Of a stretch of DNA of 64,000 nucleotides, positions 27,835 through 35,685 are shown one piece after another. Within the stretch, counting starts at the first letter, position 1. Each line of letters starts with the position of its first letter. The notes under the pieces are model-generated. The model worked only from the letters and a program-made list of their open reading frames with translations, searched no databases and was not told the origin of the DNA. The position numbers and the translations under genes are program-made. Source of the DNA: Oscillatoria acuminata PCC 6304 (GTDB lineage Bacteria; Cyanobacteriota; Cyanobacteriia; Cyanobacteriales; Laspinemataceae); the NCBI RefSeq assembly GCF_000317105.1, contig NC_019693.1, positions 7,606,501-7,670,500 of the forward strand. Reading direction: 5' to 3'.

Positions 27835-28734
27835 TCATTTTAAAGAACTTTCATGCCATTCCCCTAACACCCAATCTGATATCTTTGATAACAAGGTAAA
27901 AATCAGAATTCCCAGAATTGTCACCAACAATAAGGCGGCAAACATTCTAGGAATTTGCAGATTGTAACCGGCAATTAGCATTTGATAGGCAATCCCGGAA
28001 TCGGTCCCGCCAGTCCCGGCGACAAATTCGGCAACCACGGCACCAATTAAGGATAATCCCCCACTAATCCGCAATCCTGATAAAAAATAAGGTAAGGCAC
28101 TCGGTAGTCTCAAATACCAGAGGGTTTGCCACCTTGAGGCTTTGTAGAGGATAAATAAATCCCGTAAATTGGGGTCGAGGCTATTTAACCCAAAGGTGGT
28201 ATTAGAAATAATCGGGAAAAAGGCGACAATCCAGGCACAAGTCACCAAAGCACCAAAGGTATAGTCTTTAAACCAGATAATAATTAAAGGTGCGATCGCC
28301 ACGATGGGAGTCGTCTGCAAAACAATCGCATAAGGATACAAACTTTTCTCAATCCACTTACTTTGAGACATCAAAACTGCAATCATTAACCCAGAAATTG
28401 CAGCGGTGATAAAGGCCACCACCGTAATTTTTAAAGTAATGAGCAACGCGGGAAACAAAATCGGCCAATCTTTAATTAAAGCCTGAAAAATCACCGAAGG
28501 TTTCGGCAATAAATACACAGGAGTTTCAGTGACTTCCACCCCAATTTCCCAAGCGGATAGCACTAGAATCCCGACCAGAAGTGGGGCAAGGGTATCCAGA
28601 GACAATAACTTGTTTTTTTTTAGTTTAGCTAAAATTAATGCGATATCTTTGTTCATTTTATCGGTAGCAGTAATCGGTGAATTGGTCCTGTCTGCAAGGG
28701 GTGAAACCGTCCGGATTTGAGAGGATAGATACAT
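27835..28734 (-). CDS. ABC transporter permease (SsuC/TauC/ThiX type)
   Basis: 299 residues from the ATG at 28734; the ATG at 28656 (MNKDIALILAK) would give 273 residues, closer to the family mean, and neither has a strong ribosome-binding site. Six or so membrane helices (for example LAPLLVGILVLSAWEI and ALLITLKITVVAFITAAISGL) and the coupling loop near GALVTCAWIVAFFPIISNTTFG ... LRDLFILYKASRWQTLWYLRLPSALPYFLSGLRI are typical of importers for sulfonates, taurine, nitrate or pyrimidine precursors. The matching ATPase and binding protein are encoded upstream at 30374-32336, separated by two pterin-type genes. The substrate is unknown. Confidence 0.85.
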   Translation of the reverse strand: MYLSSQIRTVSPLADRTNSPITATDKMNKDIALILAKLKKNKLLSLDTLAPLLVGILVLSAWEIGVEVTETPVYLLPKPSVIFQALIKDWPILFPALLITLKITVVAFITAAISGLMIAVLMSQSKWIEKSLYPYAIVLQTTPIVAIAPLIIIWFKDYTFGALVTCAWIVAFFPIISNTTFGLNSLDPNLRDLFILYKASRWQTLWYLRLPSALPYFLSGLRISGGLSLIGAVVAEFVAGTGGTDSGIAYQMLIAGYNLQIPRMFAALLLVTILGILIFTLLSKISDWVLGEWHESSLK

Positions 28735-28764
28735 CAATCGACCCAAAGGGCATCCGTACAAAAT

Positions 28765-28840
28765 GGGTGAGAAACCGGGTTTCTGCCAAAAATTTGGGCA
28801 ATTTATCATAAATTTGGGTGAGAAACCCGGTTTCTTGTCC
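28765..28840. repeat. Duplicated GAAACCSGGTTTCT palindromes
   Basis: GGGTGAGAAACCGGGTTTCT and GGGTGAGAAACCCGGTTTCT lie 52 bp apart, between the PTPS-type gene and the permease. They belong to the dispersed palindrome also seen near base 127. They would fall inside the longest open frame of the permease, an argument for a start further in. Confidence 0.7.
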
Positions 28841-28889
28841 CTGGGGTAAACTATAGCAATCCTCTAGTCAGGGCGGACAGTAGCAGCTT

Positions 28890-29303
28890 CTAGGTTCCCC
28901 GATAGGTCACATGATCATTGTCAGTTTCATACAACTGCATTTCATAGAGCATTCCAGGGGGTAGCTTGGGTTCTAGCATATTCCAAAAGACTACTACCAT
29001 ATTTTCAGCGGTGGGATTGATGCCTTTGAAAGCGGGGACATCTAAATTAATATGCTTGTGATCCACCTCATCGATAATGGCGGCATCAATGGCATCTTGA
29101 AGGTCAAAGAAATTCAGGACAATCCCCGTTTCTGGATTAACTTCCCCCCGGACGGTCACCTTTAAGGCATAATTATGACCATGACCATTAGGATTATTGC
29201 ATTTGCCAAAGATTCGGCGATTTTCTTCATCGGATAAGGCATCACTGTGGAGACGATGGGAAGCACAAAAGGTGACTCGACGGGTGATATAAATCATCGA
29301 CAT
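28890..29303 (-). CDS. 6-pyruvoyl-tetrahydropterin synthase / QueD homologue
   Basis: 137 residues. FCASHRLHSDALSDEENRRIFGKCNNPNGHGHNYALKVTV contains the zinc-binding histidines (ASHR and HGH) and the catalytic Cys of GKCNNPNGHGHNY; DEVDHKHINLD and the terminal ENMVVVFW/YETDNDHV complete the T-fold pattern. The 'LSDEENRRIFGKCNNPNGHGHNY' form is that of eukaryote-like PTPS rather than compact QueD, so 6-pyruvoyl-tetrahydropterin (a biopterin-type intermediate) is the likelier product; 6-carboxytetrahydropterin for queuosine is the alternative. AGGAG lies eight bases before the ATG. It starts 11 nt after the SDR gene, so they form one unit. Confidence 0.85.
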   Translation of the reverse strand: MSMIYITRRVTFCASHRLHSDALSDEENRRIFGKCNNPNGHGHNYALKVTVRGEVNPETGIVLNFFDLQDAIDAAIIDEVDHKHINLDVPAFKGINPTAENMVVVFWNMLEPKLPPGMLYEMQLYETDNDHVTYRGT

Positions 29304-29314
29304 ACTGAAAACTC

Positions 29315-30058
29315 CTAAGCATTACTAAAAATTTCAAGGTTAGCGCCGGTGAGACATTTCGCTTGATAATCGTCCGCTAAAAAGACGATGGTGCGGGCCA
29401 CATCATCCGGGGTGGTTTGCGTTTTTAAAAAGGGCGCAGCTTGTTTGAGAAGCTCTGTATCCACTGCACCGGGAGAAACGCTATTGACGCGAATTCCGTG
29501 GGGTTTACCTTCTACTGCGAGGGAATCGGTGATGCCAACTACTCCGTATTTACTGGTAATGTAACTGGTGAATCCCGGGAATTTGTCGGGACCGCGAACA
29601 CCGGAGAGGGATGCGACATTGACGATCGCACCGCCATGAGATTGAGCGATCGCACGGCGAAAAAACTCCCGGCAATACAAGAATATTCCGGTGACATTCA
29701 CTGCCATGATCCGTTCCCAATCCGCCAGTTCAATTTGGGTAAAATCGGTGACTTGCACCATTCCGGCATTGTTAATCAAGATATCAACTCGACCGAAGGT
29801 GGCGATCGCCTGGTCGAAAACCGCCTGAGTCTGGGCCTCGGAACTGACATCTGCCGGATAAACCAACACTTGCTCCGGCGGACATTCAGTGGCGATCGCC
29901 CCTCGGACCTGCTCCAGTTGCTCCACATTCCGACTGACGAGGACCACCGCAGCGCCTCCCTGTGCCAATTGCCGAGCAGTGGCGGCACCAATTCCCCGAC
30001 CTGCTCCCGTGACAAGAGCAACTCGTCCCGCTAAAGATTTCTCCAAATGATTCCGCAT
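29315..30058 (-). CDS. Short-chain dehydrogenase/reductase, possibly pterin-linked
   Basis: 247 residues of classical SDR. The coenzyme loop is TGAGRGIGAA (about 18-27), NNAG follows (about 96-99), and the catalytic Ser-Tyr-Lys are in NVASLSG and YITSKYG. NADP preference is suggested by the Ser-Arg in VLVSRN. Annotation by similarity alone would say 3-oxoacyl-ACP reductase-like. Its tight pairing with a PTPS gene makes a sepiapterin-reductase-like role in cyanobacterial tetrahydropterin synthesis plausible, but this is inference from context. The ATG at 30058 abuts AAGGAG, an unusually short spacing, so a slightly internal start is possible. Confidence 0.8.
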   Translation of the reverse strand: MRNHLEKSLAGRVALVTGAGRGIGAATARQLAQGGAAVVLVSRNVEQLEQVRGAIATECPPEQVLVYPADVSSEAQTQAVFDQAIATFGRVDILINNAGMVQVTDFTQIELADWERIMAVNVTGIFLYCREFFRRAIAQSHGGAIVNVASLSGVRGPDKFPGFTSYITSKYGVVGITDSLAVEGKPHGIRVNSVSPGAVDTELLKQAAPFLKTQTTPDDVARTIVFLADDYQAKCLTGANLEIFSNA

Positions 30059-30213
30059 CTCCTTCTCGTAGGGGCAAGATTCTATAGAAAACGGCGCTAG
30101 AACTCTGGTTGATTCACCCTACCTCAAGGAAACCGTAACTAAGAACCAGGGGTTAATTATAGCAAAATGTTGACCCATCTGAGCCAAAATAATCCGATTA
30201 TCCTGCTACTCAA

Positions 30214-30275
30214 TTAAAACCCCTCTATCCCGCCCAACCCCCTGAACACCAGGGAGATTGAGCCGGATAGAGGGG
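30214..30275 (-). terminator. Intrinsic terminator after the ABC ATPase gene
   Basis: On the minus strand CCCCTCTATCC (from 30275) pairs with GGATAGAGGGG (to 30220) and is followed by TTTTAA. It separates the binding-protein/ATPase transcript from the SDR-PTPS-permease unit. Nothing else is recognised in the 315-bp gap except AT-rich sequence before the SDR start. Confidence 0.7.
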
Positions 30276-30373
30276 GAAGAATCACTCGGATTTATTGAAG
30301 CACTTCATCCCAGATAAAGGATGATTCTTTATCTTAGAGATACCTGAAATTATTCCAGTTTTTGATAGCAGAA

Positions 30374-31168
30374 TTAGGCCGGAAAAAATTGCCGGGGGGA
30401 TTCCTGGGATTGCGGGTCCATTGCTTCAGATAAAGCCGCATAGACTTGTTGACAATAGTTGAGATAACGCTCAGAAGTCCGAAACGATTCGGTGCGGGGT
30501 AACGGTTCATCAATGGGAATCTCTGCGATCGCCCGTCCCGGATTCGCCCCCATCACCACCACCCGCTTGGACAGATAAACTGCTTCATAAATATTATGAG
30601 TCACAAACAGGATGGTTTGACGTTGGTGATTCCATAATGAGAGTAACTCATCATTGAGGTTAGTGCGGGTGATATCATCCAAAGCCCCGAATGGTTCATC
30701 CATGAGCAAAACGCGGGGTTCAGTGACGATCGCCCGAGCAATGGAAACCCGCATTTTCATCCCCCCAGAAAGCTGCCGGGGATAGGCATTCGCAAAGTTT
30801 TCCAGTCCGACTAATTCCAACGTCTTGGCAATGGACGCATCCGCCATTCTTTTGGAAATTCCCATCAGTTTGAGGGGTAAGCGAATATTATTTTTTACCG
30901 TACTCCAAGGCATCAAGGCCGGGTCTTGGAACACAAACGCAATCTGTTCTTTTAAACTGCGATCGGCCCATATAATTTCCCCACTACTACTCTCACTGAG
31001 TCCTGCAACAATTCTTAAAATGGTACTTTTTCCACATCCGGAAGGGCCAACTAAACTGACAAAATCTTCCCGATTCACCTTCAGATTTACATCCTTTAAA
31101 GCCACTACTCCATTATTAAAAACCTTGCTCACCTGGCTAATAGTAATCGCCGTTTCAGGGTTCATCAT
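30374..31168 (-). CDS. ABC transporter ATP-binding protein (nitrate/sulfonate/taurine type)
   Basis: 264 residues. Walker A is VGPSGCGKSTILR, the Q-loop lies in AFVFQDPALMPW, the signature is RQLSGGMKMRVSIARA, Walker B is RVLLMDEPFGALDD and the switch His is in TILFVTHNIYEA. This is the SsuB/TauB/NrtD subfamily, which energises import with a Tat- or Sec-exported binding protein. The gene lies 118 nt downstream of the binding-protein gene, with a dispersed repeat in between (31231-31283). The cognate permease is most likely 27835-28734. Confidence 0.92.
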   Translation of the reverse strand: MMNPETAITISQVSKVFNNGVVALKDVNLKVNREDFVSLVGPSGCGKSTILRIVAGLSESSSGEIIWADRSLKEQIAFVFQDPALMPWSTVKNNIRLPLKLMGISKRMADASIAKTLELVGLENFANAYPRQLSGGMKMRVSIARAIVTEPRVLLMDEPFGALDDITRTNLNDELLSLWNHQRQTILFVTHNIYEAVYLSKRVVVMGANPGRAIAEIPIDEPLPRTESFRTSERYLNYCQQVYAALSEAMDPQSQESPRQFFPA

Positions 31169-31230
31169 GTTTTCTTGTCACTCAAAGAAGCTAATTCCCA
31201 ATCCGGTTGTAAACAGTCGGTTTCCTCTTC

Positions 31231-31283
31231 TAGCCTGCGGAGGCAGGCTTTGTTAGTATAGCCTCCGGGCTACAGCCTGCGGG
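31231..31283. repeat. Dispersed palindromic repeat copy inside the ABC operon
   Basis: TAGCCTGCGGAGGCAGGCTT through CTACAGCCTGCGGG, the same family as at 4339. It lies between the binding-protein stop and the ATPase start, so it will be transcribed as a hairpin and may lower ATPase expression. Confidence 0.7.
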
Positions 31284-31286
31284 TTG

Positions 31287-32336
31287 TTACCCCTGGTAAT
31301 AATCTACCCCCTTATTAATAAACTCTAAAGTATAGGCATCGTTATAGCTGGGTTTATCCTCTAAAACCCCAGCGGTTACCAACTGGTAAAACAATGTTTT
31401 CCATCGTTCATCAGTCATCGCCCCAATCCCGAGGGTTTGAGCATCTCCAGACTTAATCAGATCATACTCCGCTATCTTACCTAGGGCAAAAGCCAGCAAC
31501 TCATCAGACATTTCTGGATTGTCTTGCTGAATTAACACATTTCCCAGGGCAGGATTTTCAAGATAGCTATACCATCCTTTGATAGAAGCATCGACAAAGC
31601 GATGAACCAACTCCGGTTTAGATTCAATTAATTTATGAGTCGTTTCCAGGGTAAAATTATAAGGATTCAATCCCGTTTCACTTAATAATAAAATCACCGG
31701 CTTAAACCCGCCTTCTTTTTCAATTAGAAAAGGTTCGGAAGTCAGCAATCCCTGTTGAACCGAATCTTTGTCTAGCAAAAATGGCGTAACATTGAAATTA
31801 TAAGGGCGTTGCTGGTCTTGAGTATAACCGTACTGTTTTTCTAGGAAAGGCCAATAAATACTACTCAGTCCCGGAACAATAAACACCCGTTTTCCCTTCA
31901 GTTGCGCCAACGAGTCATTGCCGACACCAGGATGGGCTAAAAATGCTTGAATTTCATCTTGAAAAATGGCAGCCACTGTAACTTTGGGAATGCCTTGATC
32001 CGCTGCTTGTAGGGCATTGACGGCTTGACCGATGCTAAAATCAACCAAATCCCCCATCAACAATTGAGTCACATTCCCTTGGGGCGGCAGGGGTCTAATT
32101 TCTACATCAAATCCATAGTCGCGATAAATTCCCGTCGCCAGGGCCTGATAAAATCCGCCATATTCAGCTTCAGCTTTCCAGCTTAACCCCACTCTAACTT
32201 TGTCGAGTTTTCCGTTGGATGTGGAGGTGGAAGATAGGGTTTCACGATTCGTACAACTGGTCAAGATACTGGTTCCTATCGCCAAAGAACTCATTTTCAG
32301 GAATTGGCGACGTTTGAGCAAATTAAAATTAGTCAT
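31287..32336 (-). CDS. ABC transporter substrate-binding lipoprotein (NMT1/SsuA type)
   Basis: 349 residues. The N-terminus LLKRRQFLKMSSLAIGTSILTSC combines a twin-arginine motif (RRQFLK) with a lipobox ending in Cys28, so a Tat-exported lipoprotein is likely. The mature part is NMT1/THI5-like: VRVGLSWKAEAEYGGFYQALATGIYRDYGFDVEIRPL, DFSIGQAVNALQAADQGIPKVTVAAIFQ, LKGKRVFIVPGLSSIYWP. Relatives bind aliphatic sulfonates, nitrate, taurine or hydroxymethylpyrimidine; the pocket residues do not let me choose. It is the first gene of the importer. Confidence 0.88.
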   Translation of the reverse strand: MTNFNLLKRRQFLKMSSLAIGTSILTSCTNRETLSSTSTSNGKLDKVRVGLSWKAEAEYGGFYQALATGIYRDYGFDVEIRPLPPQGNVTQLLMGDLVDFSIGQAVNALQAADQGIPKVTVAAIFQDEIQAFLAHPGVGNDSLAQLKGKRVFIVPGLSSIYWPFLEKQYGYTQDQQRPYNFNVTPFLLDKDSVQQGLLTSEPFLIEKEGGFKPVILLLSETGLNPYNFTLETTHKLIESKPELVHRFVDASIKGWYSYLENPALGNVLIQQDNPEMSDELLAFALGKIAEYDLIKSGDAQTLGIGAMTDERWKTLFYQLVTAGVLEDKPSYNDAYTLEFINKGVDYYQG

Positions 32337-32434
32337 GGTCAGTTATTGAGGGTAAGGGACAGATTTTTTTAGGGCTTTGGAACCGGATTTAGAGATGAAA
32401 TAAAGGGAAGAAGCAACGGGGTTGGTTGACCCGT

Positions 32435-32884
32435 TCAACCGTCGTCCTGGTTGAGATAATGTTCAACTAGAACGCGAGTGTAAGTATTCAAAGAATAGTT
32501 GAGTGCCTCTTGTGGGGTAACCCAAACCCATTCCTCAATTTCATCATTGGGAATCACTGTTTCTGTGGTCGAACGGGCATAATAGTTCATCATAATAAAG
32601 TGTGCTTCCCGATAAAATTGCGGGTCTAAGACTGCCTCTTGCAACAGTGCCCAGCGAATCTCCACCAGGTCCAGTCCCACCTCTTCGCGAAATTCCCGTA
32701 ATAAAGCTGCTTCCAGCGTTTCACCCCAATCGACTTTACCACCGGGGACCCCCCACAACCCTCGCCATTTCGTCGTTTTGGCAATCAAAACCCGACCGCT
32801 AGGGCCGCAAACGAGGGCCCCTACGGTACTTAAAGGAAAGGTTTGAACGATGGATCGGGGTGAAACTAATGATGGATCGGGCAT
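32435..32884 (-). CDS. NUDIX hydrolase
   Basis: 149 residues. The Nudix box is complete: [26 protein letters not shown] (G-x5-E-x7-R-E-x2-E-E-x-G). The flanking [29 protein letters not shown] is the usual approach strand. These enzymes cleave nucleoside diphosphates linked to other moieties; the substrate is not predictable. It lies 98 nt upstream of the ABC transporter genes on the same strand and may be independent. Confidence 0.9.
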   Translation of the reverse strand: MPDPSLVSPRSIVQTFPLSTVGALVCGPSGRVLIAKTTKWRGLWGVPGGKVDWGETLEAALLREFREEVGLDLVEIRWALLQEAVLDPQFYREAHFIMMNYYARSTTETVIPNDEIEEWVWVTPQEALNYSLNTYTRVLVEHYLNQDDG

Positions 32885-33004
32885 GAATTGTAATCTCTGG
32901 GGTAATCGACAAACAGAGGGAGGGAAGATTTTGATGATCTCCGGTAGAGATTAGTGTAACAACCTCCGTCCGTCCAAGGCTATGCAGGTGATGATTGAGA
33001 TGGG

Positions 33005-33925
33005 TTATACCCATTCTGCCACTTCGTCAGAATGGGTCATACTTTTGACTTGATTGTTTTGCCTTGCCTCGAAATACTGGTCATCCGTGGCGACATCTTG
33101 CTGGAAATGTTGAGGATGAATCAGGGGAAAATCGAGTTCCTCTGTGGGTAAGTTAGCAAAACTACTGGGATTGATGGTGTGGGTTGCTTCTTGATGCCCA
33201 AATCCAATATTAGAGACTAAGTTTTTATTGGGTAAAATCGAAGACTGTTGGTGATAAAGACAGGCAAAATTCCATTGATGATCCCAAGTATCGATTTGGT
33301 TTTCATAGACCAAATCAAAAACTTGGGTTTTGACGGAGGCTTCTTGTTTATTGCCGATGAGTTCGGCTAATTTATTGGCCTGTTTAAGTTCCGGCCATAA
33401 TTTAATATCGACATCATAGTAAGTTTGCCATGCTCTGCGCCAAGTTGCCCAACCCCAAATATGAGTCCGGCGGGAAAAATAGTAACTTTCATGGAGATTC
33501 TGGCCGGGAATTCCTTCATTGCTTCCGGCAATATGCATGACTCGGGGATCGTCTCGATACTGAGTCAAAAGTTCTTGACAATACCGGAAAAAACTTTGAT
33601 TGGGTACACAGTCATCTTCCAGGACGATCGCTTCTTCCACGGTATCGAAGACCCAATCAATGCCACTGGAAACCCGCAATTTACAGCCTAAGTTAATATC
33701 GGAATAATGCTTGATGACTTGACAATCCCAGTCTACACGGTCAATGATCTGTCGAGTCGCTGCACATTTTTCGGCTTCCCCGGGCCGATCGCCACGGGGC
33801 CCATCAGCAATGACTAACAACTGAGACGGTTGAGCTTGACGAATCGACTCAAAGACCTGTTCGGTGGTATCGGGTCGGTTAAAGATGAGCAACGCAACCG
33901 GCGTTGTTAATTGCCAATCATCCAT
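33005..33925 (-). CDS. GT-A glycosyltransferase (family 2-like, HlpA type)
   Basis: 306 residues from the ATG at 33925, which has AAGGAG ten bases upstream; the ATG at 33934 is too close to it. TPVALLIFNRPDTTEQVFESIRQ begins a nucleotide-diphospho-sugar transferase fold, and EAIVLEDDCVPNQSFFRYC supplies the acidic D-D metal site. IWGWATWRRAWQTYYDVDI is characteristic of this hemolysin-like/GT2 subgroup, which usually decorates surface polysaccharide. No polysaccharide cluster is adjacent, so the acceptor is unknown. Confidence 0.8.
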   Translation of the reverse strand: MDDWQLTTPVALLIFNRPDTTEQVFESIRQAQPSQLLVIADGPRGDRPGEAEKCAATRQIIDRVDWDCQVIKHYSDINLGCKLRVSSGIDWVFDTVEEAIVLEDDCVPNQSFFRYCQELLTQYRDDPRVMHIAGSNEGIPGQNLHESYYFSRRTHIWGWATWRRAWQTYYDVDIKLWPELKQANKLAELIGNKQEASVKTQVFDLVYENQIDTWDHQWNFACLYHQQSSILPNKNLVSNIGFGHQEATHTINPSSFANLPTEELDFPLIHPQHFQQDVATDDQYFEARQNNQVKSMTHSDEVAEWV

Positions 33926-34074
33926 GTTTTTCATTCTCCTTAATGGGGTCAATTACGTTAGCTCAGGGTTAAGTATCGATATTTTTTGAATCTAATGGCG
34001 TCCGTGAATAGCCTGGTCATTTCCTCTCCAAAGCGGGTCTAAACTGGAGGGTTAAAAAGAGAATAAATCGGGGT

Positions 34075-34470
34075 TTATGAGGTGAAAAAATCCGATGGAG
34101 ACCGGGTGATTTCCACGGAAATTTTCCCTGAAAAATCGGGGATGGGAGCGGAAACTTTGGTTAAGCGAACTCTAATTTTTTGAGCTTGCTCCCATTCGAG
34201 AATGGAGCGAGCAATTTGGGTGGCCAAATGTTCCATTGTATTGACTTTAGCGGTTTCGATTTGATGGCGAACTCGCTCAACTAATTGCCGGTAATCTAAA
34301 GTGTCTTCTAGCCGATCGCTGTTTCCCACTGCTACTAAATCCACCCACAAGGTTAAATCCACCTCAAACCATTGACCGAGCATTCTTTCCTCAGCCAAGT
34401 AGCCCGTGTAACCGTAATAGCGCAGTCCCGTAATTTCGATCGCGTCTCTTTGTTCTACAGATTTGTCCAT
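34075..34470 (-). CDS. folB: Dihydroneopterin aldolase
   Basis: 131 residues from the ATG at 34470 (MDKSVEQRDAIEITGLRYYGYTGYLAEE), the family length; the open frame runs on to 34554 without a reason to use it. The catalytic Glu is in GYTGYLAEER and Lys in IRVRLTKVSAPIPDFSG. The T-fold enzyme splits 7,8-dihydroneopterin to 6-hydroxymethyl-dihydropterin and glycolaldehyde in folate synthesis. It is divergent from purC; the 349-bp gap between them shows no repeat or hairpin that I recognise. Confidence 0.93.
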   Translation of the reverse strand: MDKSVEQRDAIEITGLRYYGYTGYLAEERMLGQWFEVDLTLWVDLVAVGNSDRLEDTLDYRQLVERVRHQIETAKVNTMEHLATQIARSILEWEQAQKIRVRLTKVSAPIPDFSGKISVEITRSPSDFFTS

Positions 34471-34819
34471 GTTGTACCAAAAGTCAATCCCTGGGTTCTG
34501 TCCCGATCTTGGACATCTTTCCCGATTGTCAGTCCCAAGGAAACCCAGGGCCAAACTATCCTACCCCAAACTGAGATAGCTGCTCCCTCTCCCGGCAAAA
34601 TGTTGTTGTAAAACTTTCCTAGGACCCTAGCACAGGGGAACTTAGGGCCGCTGCCGCCAATGATCCATCGGCCATTTTCAGCCGTCATGCGATCGCCCAT
34701 CCGGATCCCGCTATCATTCTCGCCACACAACGATAAAATGATTGAGCGACCTCAAGGGAAGCGAATTTTTGGCCCTGTTCGGGATGCCAAGTTGACTCAA
34801 TCAGAAAGCAAAAACGGTG

Positions 34820-35551
34820 ATGGCGGCGATGGAAAAACTCTATGAAGGCAAAGCGAAAATCCTATATAGCACCGAAGACCCCGAGGTCGTGATCTCCCAG
34901 TTTAAAGATGATGCCACCGCCTTTAATGCGCTCAAACGAGGGACCATCGTCGGCAAAGGGCAGATGAACTGTGCGATCGGCACGGCCCTGTTTAACCTGC
35001 TGGAATCCAAAGGAATCTCCACCCATTTTATCGAGCAAACCAGTCCCAACGAAATGCGAGTCAAGCGGGTGCAGATTGTCCCGTTAGAGGTGGTGGTCCG
35101 GAATATTGCTGCTGGAAGTTTGTGCAAGCAAACCGGCATCCCCCAGGGAACCGTCCTCAAACAGCCCCTGGTGGAATTTTTCTATAAAAACGATGAACTC
35201 GGGGATCCCTTGTTAACCCGCGATCGCCTGCTATTATTAGAACTCGCCACCCCCGAACAACTAGAGCAACTCCGGACAATGGCATTGGAAATCAACCAAA
35301 TTCTCTCAGAATTTTTCCATCAGTGTCAAATTACCCTCGTTGACTTTAAACTGGAGTTTGGCTTCGATGGCAAGGGGAACCTAATTCTTGCCGATGAAAT
35401 CAGTCCTGATACTTGCCGACTCTGGGATGAATCCCAGACTGATCCCACTGCCCGAATCCTGGATAAAGACCGATTCCGGCAGGATTTGGGAAACGTAGAA
35501 AATGCCTACCAGCAAGTTCTTGAACGGGTGCTTTCTCATCTATCCACTTAA
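34820..35551 (+). CDS. purC: SAICAR synthetase (phosphoribosylaminoimidazole-succinocarboxamide synthase)
   Basis: About 243 residues. EKLYEGKAKILYSTEDPE is the ATP-grasp-like N-terminus, GKGQMNC and RRVQIVPLEVVVRNIAAGS-like sequence form the substrate site, and VDFKLEFGFD...LADEISPDTCRLWD the metal site. It joins L-aspartate to CAIR in purine synthesis. Three starts lie close together (GTG 34817, ATG 34820, ATG 34829); 34829 gives the most canonical N-terminus. Full length. Confidence 0.95.
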   Translation: MAAMEKLYEGKAKILYSTEDPEVVISQFKDDATAFNALKRGTIVGKGQMNCAIGTALFNLLESKGISTHFIEQTSPNEMRVKRVQIVPLEVVVRNIAAGSLCKQTGIPQGTVLKQPLVEFFYKNDELGDPLLTRDRLLLLELATPEQLEQLRTMALEINQILSEFFHQCQITLVDFKLEFGFDGKGNLILADEISPDTCRLWDESQTDPTARILDKDRFRQDLGNVENAYQQVLERVLSHLST

Positions 35552-35685
35552 GATTCTGAGGGATTAATTAGCCCTAACCACTCAGAAAGAAGGGAGGAGA
35601 ACTGACTTCCTTCAGGAATTGTGGTGACTTACTCTTGTATCCTTTCTTTTGGTTTCTCTGGACGTGCCAAATAACGACTAAACCC

